In this document: piece after piece, positions 1-7,000 of the stretch
Numbering within the stretch: the stretch's first letter is position 1
Layout of the letters: every line of letters begins with the position of its first letter
Virus record (IMG/VR): IMGVR_UViG_3300020165_000110
Location: 1 to 29,202 of that record
Direction: 5' to 3' (one strand)
Length of the DNA stretch: 29,202 bases
From: a virus
Notes under the pieces: model-generated
What the model was told of the DNA's origin: nothing
Seen by the model: the letters and a program-made list of their open reading frames with translations, nothing else
The model's database searches: none
Made by a program: the position numbers and the translations under genes

Positions 1-333
1 TAATAGTTTATCAGAATTTATAACATAGTCAACATCGATTAAAAGCGTTTCCTCATAGGGACTAAGTTCATATGCTTGATATCGACCTTTGTTGATCCAT
101 ACTTGATTTTCTCTTATGTTGTTTTTATCTGGTACAACTTCAATAATGTTATCAAATACACCAGTATCTTTGGGAGCCGACTTAGTATCGGTAATTAGAG
201 TCGTAGGTAGACCTAAGAAAGAACTTGCCCTTCTTGCACAATATTCAGCCATCTCAACATAATTATATTTGCTTGAGTTAAACGCAAATAAAACTACGCC
301 TCGGCCTATCTCTTGTTTTCTAGTTCTTGCCAT
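1..333 (-). CDS. Conserved phage protein, glycosyltransferase-like (GT-A fold suspected), 3' end outside window
   Basis: An open frame of 111 codons runs from an ATG at 331-333 to the left edge without a stop, so the C-terminus is missing. It begins MARTRKQEIGRGVVLFAFN and continues with a hydrophobic strand, a YVEMAEYCARRAS helix, and LPTTLITDT. Near the visible end comes SPYEETLLIDVDYVINSD, where DVD within a hydrophobic strand resembles the metal-binding DxD of GT-A nucleotide-sugar transferases. From memory, similar proteins with a 'TPYDETLVLDVDY'-type motif occur in T4-like marine phages, but their reaction is not established. The start codon lies inside the preceding gene (28-base overlap, different frame), which suggests translational coupling. 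Coding status is well supported by the length, composition and overlap. The glycosyltransferase reading is an inference; modification of a virion or host-surface glycan would be possible. Confidence 0.75.
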   Translation of the reverse strand, partial: MARTRKQEIGRGVVLFAFNSSKYNYVEMAEYCARRASSFLGLPTTLITDTKSAPKDTGVFDNIIEVVPDKNNIRENQVWINKGRYQAYELSPYEETLLIDVDYVINSDKLL

Positions 334-620
334 TCTGCGTACCACTCAGTCATAACGTTCTTGTATGTTGTTGTTAATGTTTCTAATAGAGCAGTAGCAT
401 CTACTTCAACTGGGTTATCAAACGTATCGATAAGAACTGTTGTAGTTTCAAATTGATTTGATAATGCAGTAAGGATAGTTATTGTATTAGCATCTGCTTT
501 CCACAATCCACCTTGTTCAGCAATAATAAGTTTACTTTCGTATTTTTCTTTTAGATATACTTTTGCAGAGTTATGTGCAAACCGTGCTTTAGCATCAGAA
601 ATTAATTTTTTTGTATCCAT
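306..620 (-). CDS. Small conserved phage protein of unknown function (104 aa)
   Basis: This encodes 104 residues with no signal peptide or membrane segment. The N-terminal part is Lys/Ala-rich and probably helical (residues 1-30). The middle holds a strand-rich segment with TTVLIDTFDNPVEVD (about residues 59-75). The tail is a charged, Trp-rich amphipathic helix ending EWYAEWQELENKR. The 'D.FDNPVEVD...LL...' core followed by a Trp-rich helix recalls small proteins often seen beside tail genes of marine phages; I know no assigned function. A GGGAG at 633-637 lies 12 bases before the ATG and may be a loose ribosome-binding site. The end of this gene overlaps the start of the next by 28 bases. 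A tail-fibre assembly helper is possible from position alone and is not supported by a motif. Confidence 0.75.
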   Translation of the reverse strand: MDTKKLISDAKARFAHNSAKVYLKEKYESKLIIAEQGGLWKADANTITILTALSNQFETTTVLIDTFDNPVEVDATALLETLTTTYKNVMTEWYAEWQELENKR

Positions 621-644
621 AGATTATCTATACTCCCACCACTA

Positions 645-662
645 TTTAGATGAGTTTAGATG
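645..662. repeat. Short direct repeat in an intergenic gap
   Basis: The 79-base gap between the 79-aa and 104-aa genes contains the octamer TTTAGATG twice (645-652 and 655-662), read as CATCTAAA twice on the coding strand with a 10-base period. The proximal copy overlaps TCTAAATA (643-650), one mismatch from the T4 late promoter core TATAAATA. It could be a degenerate promoter region or chance in AT-rich DNA. Confidence 0.3.
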
Positions 663-699
663 GGGTAGAAAATAAATTATTGGGAAGAGATGAGTGGCA

Positions 700-939
700 T
701 TACCACTCTTTTTTGCCGCCAGATTGTTCGTTGTTAGCATATCCCATAAGGTATGCTTCAACTTCTGAGTCTTTCATTTCGGGTGGTTCTATTCTAGGAT
801 TGTTCCCAGTGCCATTTGGATAATAGTGAGGGCTTTTGCCTCGGCTATACCAAGAGTCAGAGGAACCCCTGTCAAAAGGAGAACCGTTCCATGAGGGATA
901 GTGCTTGCCGTTATACTCGGTAGTGTCAGAGTGAGCCAC
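700..939 (-). CDS. Small Tyr/Trp/Gly-rich conserved phage protein of unknown function (79 aa)
   Basis: This encodes 79 residues, very hydrophilic, rich in Gly, Ser, Tyr, Asn and Pro. Recognisable elements are EYNGKHYPSWNGSPFDRGS near the N-terminus, then SDSWYSRGKSPHYYPNG. The C-terminal stretch MKDSEVEAYLMGYANNEQSGGKKEW is probably helical. The 'PFDRGSxDSxY' plus 'PHYYPNG' plus 'V.AY..GY..NE' layout is one I recognise from short uncharacterised proteins of many phages and some bacteria; the role is unknown. The start is GTG at 937-939. It is the only sensible start, because the stop of the upstream gene lies in the same frame with a single CTA codon between (TAA CTA GTG). No strong ribosome-binding site is visible, so translation may depend on ribosomes terminating upstream. 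Confidence 0.75.
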   Translation of the reverse strand: MAHSDTTEYNGKHYPSWNGSPFDRGSSDSWYSRGKSPHYYPNGTGNNPRIEPPEMKDSEVEAYLMGYANNEQSGGKKEW

Positions 940-942
940 TAG

Positions 943-1896
943 TTAAGAACCAGTTACTGAACTTGCTAGAGTAGGTGTTCCCCAAGATGCTGATAAGTTA
1001 GTTGTTTCAGGTGCTTGTAATGTTAATGTTACAGCAGTACCTGAAGATGCTACTAAGTCATCTGGGATTTCGTCAAAAATTGTGAAAATAGTGATAACAT
1101 CGCCAGTATCACCGTTAGATCCTTGAGCACCATTAGACTTAACAATGTATCTAATAAATGATGATAAGTAACCTGAAGGACCTGATGATGCAGTCTGCGT
1201 AAATGCAGTTGCGTTTGCTGTTGTAAGTCCAAAATATCCTTTATCAGCATCAACAGTAGGTGTATTACCACCTCCACCGACTTTAGTAATACCTGAATAA
1301 GATGAGCCTGCAATTGAAACTGTGCCTGAGTTAGGTGCAGATTGAACAACTGTACCAGTGTTTGATGCTAGATCAGAGAATAGTAAGTTAATGCCTGTAC
1401 CTGTTGGGTGAGAACAAGTCATTTTAATTTGTCCGCCAGAGTTAAAGAAATATCTAGCCGCATCGCCATTTGCAAATGTAACAGTATGAGTGAATGTTAA
1501 TGCATTCTGCCATGAAGTACCACGTGTTGCTGTAGAAGAACTTGTGCTTCCAACTGATGCCGCGTTGCGTCTGTTAGTATAGATCGTTGTTAAGTTAGTT
1601 GGGATAGCAGACAAGTATGTTACTGTTCCACCTGATGTTGGTGCTGTAACTGAAGTGATTGATGAACCACTGTGAGCCGCCGCTGATGCTGTATTGGCAA
1701 CTAATGCGTTCCATTGACCAGTTGCAATAACTGTTCCTCCAGCCGCTACTTGTGACACAGCAGTTTGGCCATATCCAGAAGTAGTTCCGCCAGTAGCCCA
1801 AACAGTGTTTAATTTATTTGCCCCAGTCTCTGGGTTGCTACCTACTAAGTTGTTGAAGTCAGTTGCTTCGATCAGTCCATTTTGTGCGTAACTCAT
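943..1896 (-). CDS. Probable virion structural protein / tail-fibre component (317 aa)
   Basis: This encodes 317 residues, low in charge and rich in Thr, Ser, Gly and Asn, as expected for a beta-structured fibre or adhesin. Residues 1-70 (MSYAQNGLIEATDFNNLVGS onward) look like a defined N-terminal domain. A central segment around residues 130-160 contains TFTHTVTFANGDAARYFFN followed by a Gly-Gly turn, a motif I associate with phage tail and structural proteins. The C-terminus has IFDEIPDD and a final beta segment with SASWGTPTLASS. The start ATG is preceded by ACGGGAA at 8 bases. It lies between a fibre gene and a small conserved gene at the end of the baseplate/fibre block, which fits a surface-exposed tail accessory protein. 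Receptor binding is possible but not shown by the sequence. Confidence 0.8.
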   Translation of the reverse strand: MSYAQNGLIEATDFNNLVGSNPETGANKLNTVWATGGTTSGYGQTAVSQVAAGGTVIATGQWNALVANTASAAAHSGSSITSVTAPTSGGTVTYLSAIPTNLTTIYTNRRNAASVGSTSSSTATRGTSWQNALTFTHTVTFANGDAARYFFNSGGQIKMTCSHPTGTGINLLFSDLASNTGTVVQSAPNSGTVSIAGSSYSGITKVGGGGNTPTVDADKGYFGLTTANATAFTQTASSGPSGYLSSFIRYIVKSNGAQGSNGDTGDVITIFTIFDEIPDDLVASSGTAVTLTLQAPETTNLSASWGTPTLASSVTGS

Positions 1897-1915
1897 GTTT
1901 AAATTCCCGTAAAAT

Positions 1916-3148
1916 TTATTTGATTGTGACTATGGCTTCTACTGTGCCTAGTTCACTAGTGTATTTATCTGTTAATGCTCTACCAATAACGTTGAATGCT
2001 GTTGCTTCCCCTGCTGTTGCGGCTCTTGCGATGCCTTTACCAGCAGAAACTAATCTTTCTCCCTTCGTTACTTTACCAATAGTGTTGACTTTAACTCTAC
2101 CTGTCATTGCTACAGCCGGATGAGATTCGTTATTTCCTGCCGCATCATTCATTAAGAAAGCCATGTTGTCTGAAACAACACCAAATACGTCTTCACTTAA
2201 CTCGTATCTAACAGCAGTAACTTCAGCATCTCCGCCTAGTTCAACAACTGTTCCTGGTGTATATACATCATCTGCTGAGAATCGTTCCGCCAAGTCAGCA
2301 TAAGTTGCTGTAAGACGTGATCCTGTAGTCAATGTCCAGTTACCTGTAATTGATCCTGCAGTTGTGTTTGCTCCAGCACTTAAAGTAGTACCGTTAAAAA
2401 CTGTTGCACCTGTACCAACATTACCTGTGTATGTTGGTAGGTATGAAGCAACGTTTGCGTTGCTATATGCGGCAGAACCTAATGGAATAGGATCGCCATT
2501 TGCATAATAAAAATTGTCTGTTTTAACACCAATCGAGCCACTGCCAGTAATTACTAAGTTACCACCTGTAACCCACATACTTGTTCCAGCAACTGCGTTA
2601 GCAGTACCTGCACCATTAGCAGTCCAAACACCAGTGATTGTTCCGTTAGTAGATTGTGAGCCTGAAGTGATTGCTGTTGTTGTTAATGTTCCGATTTCAC
2701 CGTTAGTAATATTACCTGTTACGATGTTAGCAGTATCAGTAACGTTCAATGTTACTGTATTCATTGCTTGTGCATTACTATTAGTTGTGGCAACAATGTT
2801 ACCAGCAGTCATAGTTCCTGTAACTTCAACTGTGTTGAAAGTTGTTGCACCGCCTGATGCTGTAGATGTTAGTGTACCCCATAAAGTAGGGTCTGTCTCA
2901 CCATCTGTAGGGCAAACACGAAGTAGACTACTACTTGTGTCATACCAAATTTGTCCTTTTAATGCATTAGCAGGAGGAGATCCTGATGCAAAGTTTTCAA
3001 TAAGATGTGCGAAGTTAGTATCAATTGTTTCCCCGTAACCAGCATAGTTTCTACCTGGTAAACCGAGAGATGTTGCATTTGTATTGATAGTACCGTCGGC
3101 AATGGTCGTTAAGACTGTTCCATCACTTTTTAAGATTGTATATGCCAT
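1916..3148 (-). CDS. Probable tail fibre protein with phage N-terminal attachment domain and C-terminal head domain (410 aa)
   Basis: This encodes 410 residues in three parts. Residues 1-95 form a conserved-looking N-terminal domain with GRNYAGYGETIDTNFAHLIENFA and KGQIWYDTSS, a pattern recurrent in fibre-like proteins of marine T4-like phages, probably the virion-attachment end. Residues about 96-275 are a Thr/Asn/Gly/Ala-rich, low-charge shaft with many short beta-turn repeats (TGNITNGEIGTLTT and similar), as in trimeric beta-helical fibres. Residues about 277-410 form a more charged C-terminal domain beginning YADLAERFSADDVYTPGTVV, with AMTGRVKVNTIGKVTKGERL and ending in a short beta segment; this kind of head domain is shared among fibres. 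A GATAAATA motif and CGGAG lie upstream (see the promoter entry). Role in host attachment is inferred from architecture and location. Confidence 0.85.
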   Translation of the reverse strand: MAYTILKSDGTVLTTIADGTINTNATSLGLPGRNYAGYGETIDTNFAHLIENFASGSPPANALKGQIWYDTSSSLLRVCPTDGETDPTLWGTLTSTASGGATTFNTVEVTGTMTAGNIVATTNSNAQAMNTVTLNVTDTANIVTGNITNGEIGTLTTTAITSGSQSTNGTITGVWTANGAGTANAVAGTSMWVTGGNLVITGSGSIGVKTDNFYYANGDPIPLGSAAYSNANVASYLPTYTGNVGTGATVFNGTTLSAGANTTAGSITGNWTLTTGSRLTATYADLAERFSADDVYTPGTVVELGGDAEVTAVRYELSEDVFGVVSDNMAFLMNDAAGNNESHPAVAMTGRVKVNTIGKVTKGERLVSAGKGIARAATAGEATAFNVIGRALTDKYTSELGTVEAIVTIK

Positions 3149-3172
3149 GTTTCTAATTAACTCCGTTATTAT

Positions 3173-3180
3173 TATTTATC
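3173..3180 (-). promoter_or_regulatory. Candidate T4-type late promoter before the tail fibre gene
   Basis: GATAAATA on the minus strand begins directly after the stop codon of the upstream gene. It differs from the T4 late consensus TATAAATA only at the first base. Transcription would start roughly 6-7 bases downstream, just before CGGAG (3161-3165) and the ATG at 3148. Geometry and intergenic position fit a late promoter; AT-richness makes chance occurrence possible. Confidence 0.45.
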
Positions 3181-3801
3181 TTAAATGGTAACTAAATTAG
3201 TTAGAGACTGTATTCTAACCGTATAATCTATCTGTATTTGTCTGTTTAAAGATTTTTGCACAGGGTGAAAAATTACATGCGTTAAAAGTCGTGTAATTAC
3301 GTTCCCGTTGCTGTCTGTTCCATAGTTTGCTAATAGCCCTAACTCATCAAAAATGTAGTTAGAATCTGTTTGTGTGCTGTTATCAAATGCCGCTTGACCA
3401 GAAGGCTCACCGTAATCTAATAGACATTGCACTAATATATCTGTATATACTCTACCAGTCGTGTGAAATACAGTCATTTTGTTTCTTGTTGGGTCTAAGT
3501 TAAAAACACTTGTGTCATCAACGATTTTTGCGTATGTTTGATTGTACAACGCCGCATTTTGACCTGTAGTGTTAGGTGGTAGATATGTAATAACACCTGT
3601 TTCATCAACAGATGCACCGCCGTTACCAAACGCCATTTGATATATCTCACCATAACCTCTACTAGAAAGAGTATCAGCAATTGCTTCTGACATGTTTTCA
3701 TAGTTGATAGCATTTTTTGCTTCTTGGAGGACTTCACCAGTTTTATAGTCTCTGATTGTCAGAAAGCCTTCCATTTTTAAAATTTGTTGATCACCTGACA
3801 T
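3181..3801 (-). CDS. Probable virion/baseplate-associated structural protein (206 aa)
   Basis: This encodes 206 residues starting MSGDQQILKMEGFLTIRD. Visible segments are a strand-rich N-terminus, NAINYENMSEAIADTLSSRG (about residues 35-55), a Gly-rich IYQMAFGNGG loop, and FDELGLLANYG. It ends in a strand-rich region (THVIFHPVQKSLNRQIQIDY). I recognise the 'NAI..ENMSEAIA..L' plus 'FGNGG' pattern from structural-block proteins of T4-like marine phages; I cannot give a gene name. Start choice: a GTG at 3811-3813 gives a longer frame. However, that GTG lies inside the ribosome-binding site GAGGTGA (3810-3816), which is spaced 8 bases from the ATG at 3799-3801, so the ATG is preferred. Only one base separates it from the upstream stop (TAA A ATG), implying coupled translation. 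Confidence 0.82.
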   Translation of the reverse strand: MSGDQQILKMEGFLTIRDYKTGEVLQEAKNAINYENMSEAIADTLSSRGYGEIYQMAFGNGGASVDETGVITYLPPNTTGQNAALYNQTYAKIVDDTSVFNLDPTRNKMTVFHTTGRVYTDILVQCLLDYGEPSGQAAFDNSTQTDSNYIFDELGLLANYGTDSNGNVITRLLTHVIFHPVQKSLNRQIQIDYTVRIQSLTNLVTI

Positions 3802-3802
3802 T

Positions 3803-3988
3803 TTAACTATCACCTCTTACTTGTACTAGTATTTCATTAGTGTTCGGGTCAGTAATTTTGATACTTGAAGAAAAATATACACCACTACTTTCGTTTGGTT
3901 TTGCTACTTTTTCTGTCTTTTCATCAATTATCGAGGATAAGACCTTCTCATTTTTTGATTTATTAGTGTTCATCTCTTTATTTATCAT
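3803..3988 (-). CDS. Small hypothetical protein between the giant gene and a structural gene (56-61 aa)
   Basis: This encodes 61 residues from the ATG at 3986-3988, or 56 from the ATG at 3971-3973. The N-terminal half is Lys/Asn/Glu-rich and probably disordered or helical. The C-terminal half, SSGVYFSSSIKITDPNTNEI followed by LVQVRGDS, is strand-forming and resembles the strand-rich start of the next protein (FLTIRDYKTGEVLQ). It may therefore be a small beta-strand partner of that protein. No good ribosome-binding site is seen for either start. A GATAAATA overlaps the first ATG and sits 5 bases before the second, favouring the second if that promoter is used. It is tightly packed (20 bases after the giant gene, one base before the next ATG), which supports its reality. 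Function unknown. Confidence 0.6.
   Translation of the reverse strand: MINKEMNTNKSKNEKVLSSIIDEKTEKVAKPNESSGVYFSSSIKITDPNTNEILVQVRGDS
3810..3816 (-). promoter_or_regulatory. Ribosome-binding site GAGGTGA that decides the start of the 206-aa gene
   Basis: GAGGTGA lies 8 bases before the ATG at 3799-3801 and inside the end of the upstream small gene. It is the best Shine-Dalgarno sequence in the left part of the window. It contains the competing GTG and so argues against initiation there. Confidence 0.6.
3979..3986 (-). promoter_or_regulatory. Candidate T4-type late promoter after the giant gene
   Basis: GATAAATA on the minus strand is one mismatch from TATAAATA and is followed after 5 bases by an ATG (3971-3973). 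A late transcript from here would start at or next to that ATG. It could mainly serve the 206-aa structural gene and the fibre genes downstream, giving them a promoter separate from the 20-kb giant gene. Confidence 0.4.
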
Positions 3989-4008
3989 TTAAAATAGGGC
4001 CCAATTCT

Positions 4009-7000
4009 TTAAGTCACATCAGTTGATAGAAACTGTGCAGGAACTGTATTACTTATCTGTAAAGGGTCTCCTAAGGTCGGATTAAAGACATATGAGTTCC
4101 AAGTTTGATTATAATAAGTATCTGCTAATCTATTCGCTGATAATAAACCGTACACTTCTGTGTATTTAGGAATAGAAGATTGAATCGATGTACCGTTAGT
4201 TCCTCTTTGTAATCCACCAACAGCGTTTGTAGCAAAATCAATTGTTGTAAATCTAATTTGTTCACCATTAATATACAACAAGTTCCCTTCAAATGATGTA
4301 ATTGTTAATGAATCCCCTGCTGTAATATACGCACCGTCTGTAATTTTTAATATAGGTGATAAGTTCTCAATAACTATGTTGAGATTTGCAGTATCGATAT
4401 ACAAACCAGTTGTAACATTCAATACTTTTACACCAGTCACAGTATCTTTGTCAGCAGTCAAGCCTATTGAATAGACACCACTTACTGGAGCTGGAGCAAT
4501 ATTACTTTGAGAAATCTGATTTGTCACCCTATCTATATTTCCTACAGGAATTGTTTTTGATAATGGATACAAGCCGTCATTCAACCATGTCCTAGACTGT
4601 ACATTTGCTCTGTAGATACTTGCTTTCTCGTTAGTATCTACTATGTTTAAATATATTTCTTCATTTGGTGTTGAATCTGGAATCATGTTAGTCATAATTA
4701 TAACATCACCAGGTATAATTTCTGTTAAGATACTAACTTCATTATCTGCGCCAAGTCTTAATCGATCATTTGGTACACGTAAACCGTTAACAGTAACCCA
4801 AAGTCTTTCAACATTAGTTTGTTCCCATTGTGTTACATTCATTGCACCAGTATCAGATGATAATGCAAATTCTGCATCTGCTACACCGTTTGTTGTAGTT
4901 GCACTAATTGTAAATGTTTGTGTGTTAATGTCAGTGGACTTGACATAATACGTAGTTCCCTGTATAATACCACCAACGAGTGCATCACCTGATTGTTTGC
5001 TTTGCTGTGTGAATATTACAGGTGTATTTGGTACTAGATCAGACACATCAATTGCAGTAATTTCATTAGTTGATGTAGTAGTCGCAGTTGCCACTGTTGT
5101 TTCTAAGAAGAATGTGCCTTGTCTCCAAACATAACCGCCACTAATGTACTCTGTAACACCTGTCACGGGGTAATTTGTAACATATGGCAGAGGACTATAA
5201 ACTTGAGTATATAAGTCAAATATTGTATCAGTGATAACTCTTACATTGTAAGTATTGCCGTTAAGTTGTGTTGCTCCCAAACAGCCGTCTATCACACATC
5301 TTTCAGTTATCTGAGCAGTACCAGAGCCAGTACCAACACCAGTTGCAGTAAATACTGTTCCTGGATCGCTGTCTGCGGCACCTATTAATGTATAATCTGT
5401 TGTCCCAGTTGTCAGAATAATATATTCTGAACCGACTTCAAATGAGCCGGCAGTTAAGATACTATTGTTGAATCCATGTGCTAGAGTTGTTGTTACTCTT
5501 GTAGTTGGTAATCCACCAACTGTTGCTACCATAAGACCTGAAGCGCCACTAGTGATTGTTATTGTAGTACCGTCTTCGTCTTTAATTGTTGCGTTTGTAG
5601 AACTAACAATTGTGTCTACGAAGTAAACAAGACCTTCTGTTATTTCTACAATATTAGTTCCAGAGAATGAAATTGTATCACCGACAACAAAACCAGCAGT
5701 AGAAGTAAAGATAATCTCATTACCAGTTGTTGTACCAGTTGCAGTTGTAATAGCATTTGCTGGTTCAATTGTTGTTGAGATATCTTGTATTTCATTAACT
5801 TGAACAGCATTCAATGTTCCAACCATTGATCCTGTATCAGTTGTAACTGTGACTGGAGTACCACCAATAGTTGTTGATATAGTAAATGTAGTTGCATCGA
5901 TAATTTCTAAGATGTAATATGTTACACCTGCTGTAATTCCACCTATAGTCGGTGCAGAGAATGTAATTGGCTCGTTAACAGCAAGACCCGATGTATCTGC
6001 ACAAGTTAATGTGTTTAAATCTTCATCGTATGTAACTACAACTGGAGTATTTTGGTCATATGTTTGTGCTGATGGTGTATCTTGGTCAAACGTTCCTTCA
6101 GTATGAGTAGTTGCAGTAACTGTAATTGTACTGAATGAACTTAGAGTAGATGCAGAAATATTATACTGAGTTGTTAAGTATTGTCTATCAGTATCATTAT
6201 AAGTTAAGACTCTAATCTTAGAACTGTTTGCTGGAGCACCATTAGTAAAGACAAGTGTGTCAGCAGATGGGTCTATAGTATAACTCGTAATAGACTGTCT
6301 AAGTCCATTAACTTCAACGATTGCGTTGTGTGGGTTAGTGTCACCTAAGTAGTTAGTGAGATCAAATGATACTTTCACTCCGTCAGCAACAAACTCTTGT
6401 ATTTCAGGCATAGAATATGCATATTGTATTGCTGTTGAATCTTCTCCAAACAATGAGTAGACGATATAATCAGTAGCATTTGACCATGCAGTAGGTGGAC
6501 CAAAGACAAGTTTTGCTTGAATATTATTTGGTTGCACAGAGATTGCATAATCATTAGTGACAAATGATGATATCCCAGATGAATTACCTAGAGTAACAAC
6601 AGTGCCGCCATTAGTTTCAGAAATTGTAAACTCATTAATGTCTACGATTGTTTTAATGTAGTACAACGTGTTCGGTGTAATGTCTGATCCAAACATATCT
6701 TTTGCAAAGTAAATTCTATCACCAGCATTTAAGCCGTCAGTTGTTCCTGTTGTGATTGCATTGTTACTTGCTTTTGTTTGTGTGATTGTAGCAGTATTAC
6801 CTTCAATAAGTTTTGCACCGTTATGATAAACAACTGGTGGCGTCCAAGTAAGACCTGTGCCAACTTGAATGTTTACAACCATCAGACCTGTTGCATCACT
6901 CAATGCAACTGTAGGTCCAGCAAGACCACTTGCAGTAAGTGTGTCTGAAACAGTAATTGTATTTGTTGGGAATGATATTGATTTAACATAATATGTTGTA

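Noticed and set aside
1053-1349. 98-codon minus-strand frame overlapping the 317-aa gene in another frame
   Set aside because: The translation is Leu/Gln/His-rich, a typical out-of-frame reading of Thr/Ser/Gly codons, and lies wholly inside a better supported gene.
2514-3038. 174-codon open frame on the plus strand opposite the tail fibre gene
   Set aside because: It is the antisense shadow of a Thr/Val/Asn-rich gene and gives a Val/Pro/Leu-rich translation without domains. It has no ribosome-binding site, and every real gene here lies on the minus strand.
943-3148. Diversity-generating retroelement acting on the fibre genes
   Set aside because: No reverse transcriptase, template repeat or matching variable repeat was found in the window.
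3997-4002. GGGCCC palindrome after the giant gene as a hairpin terminator
   Set aside because: It has no loop and is flanked by a mismatch, so it cannot form a stable hairpin; it is only a short palindrome.
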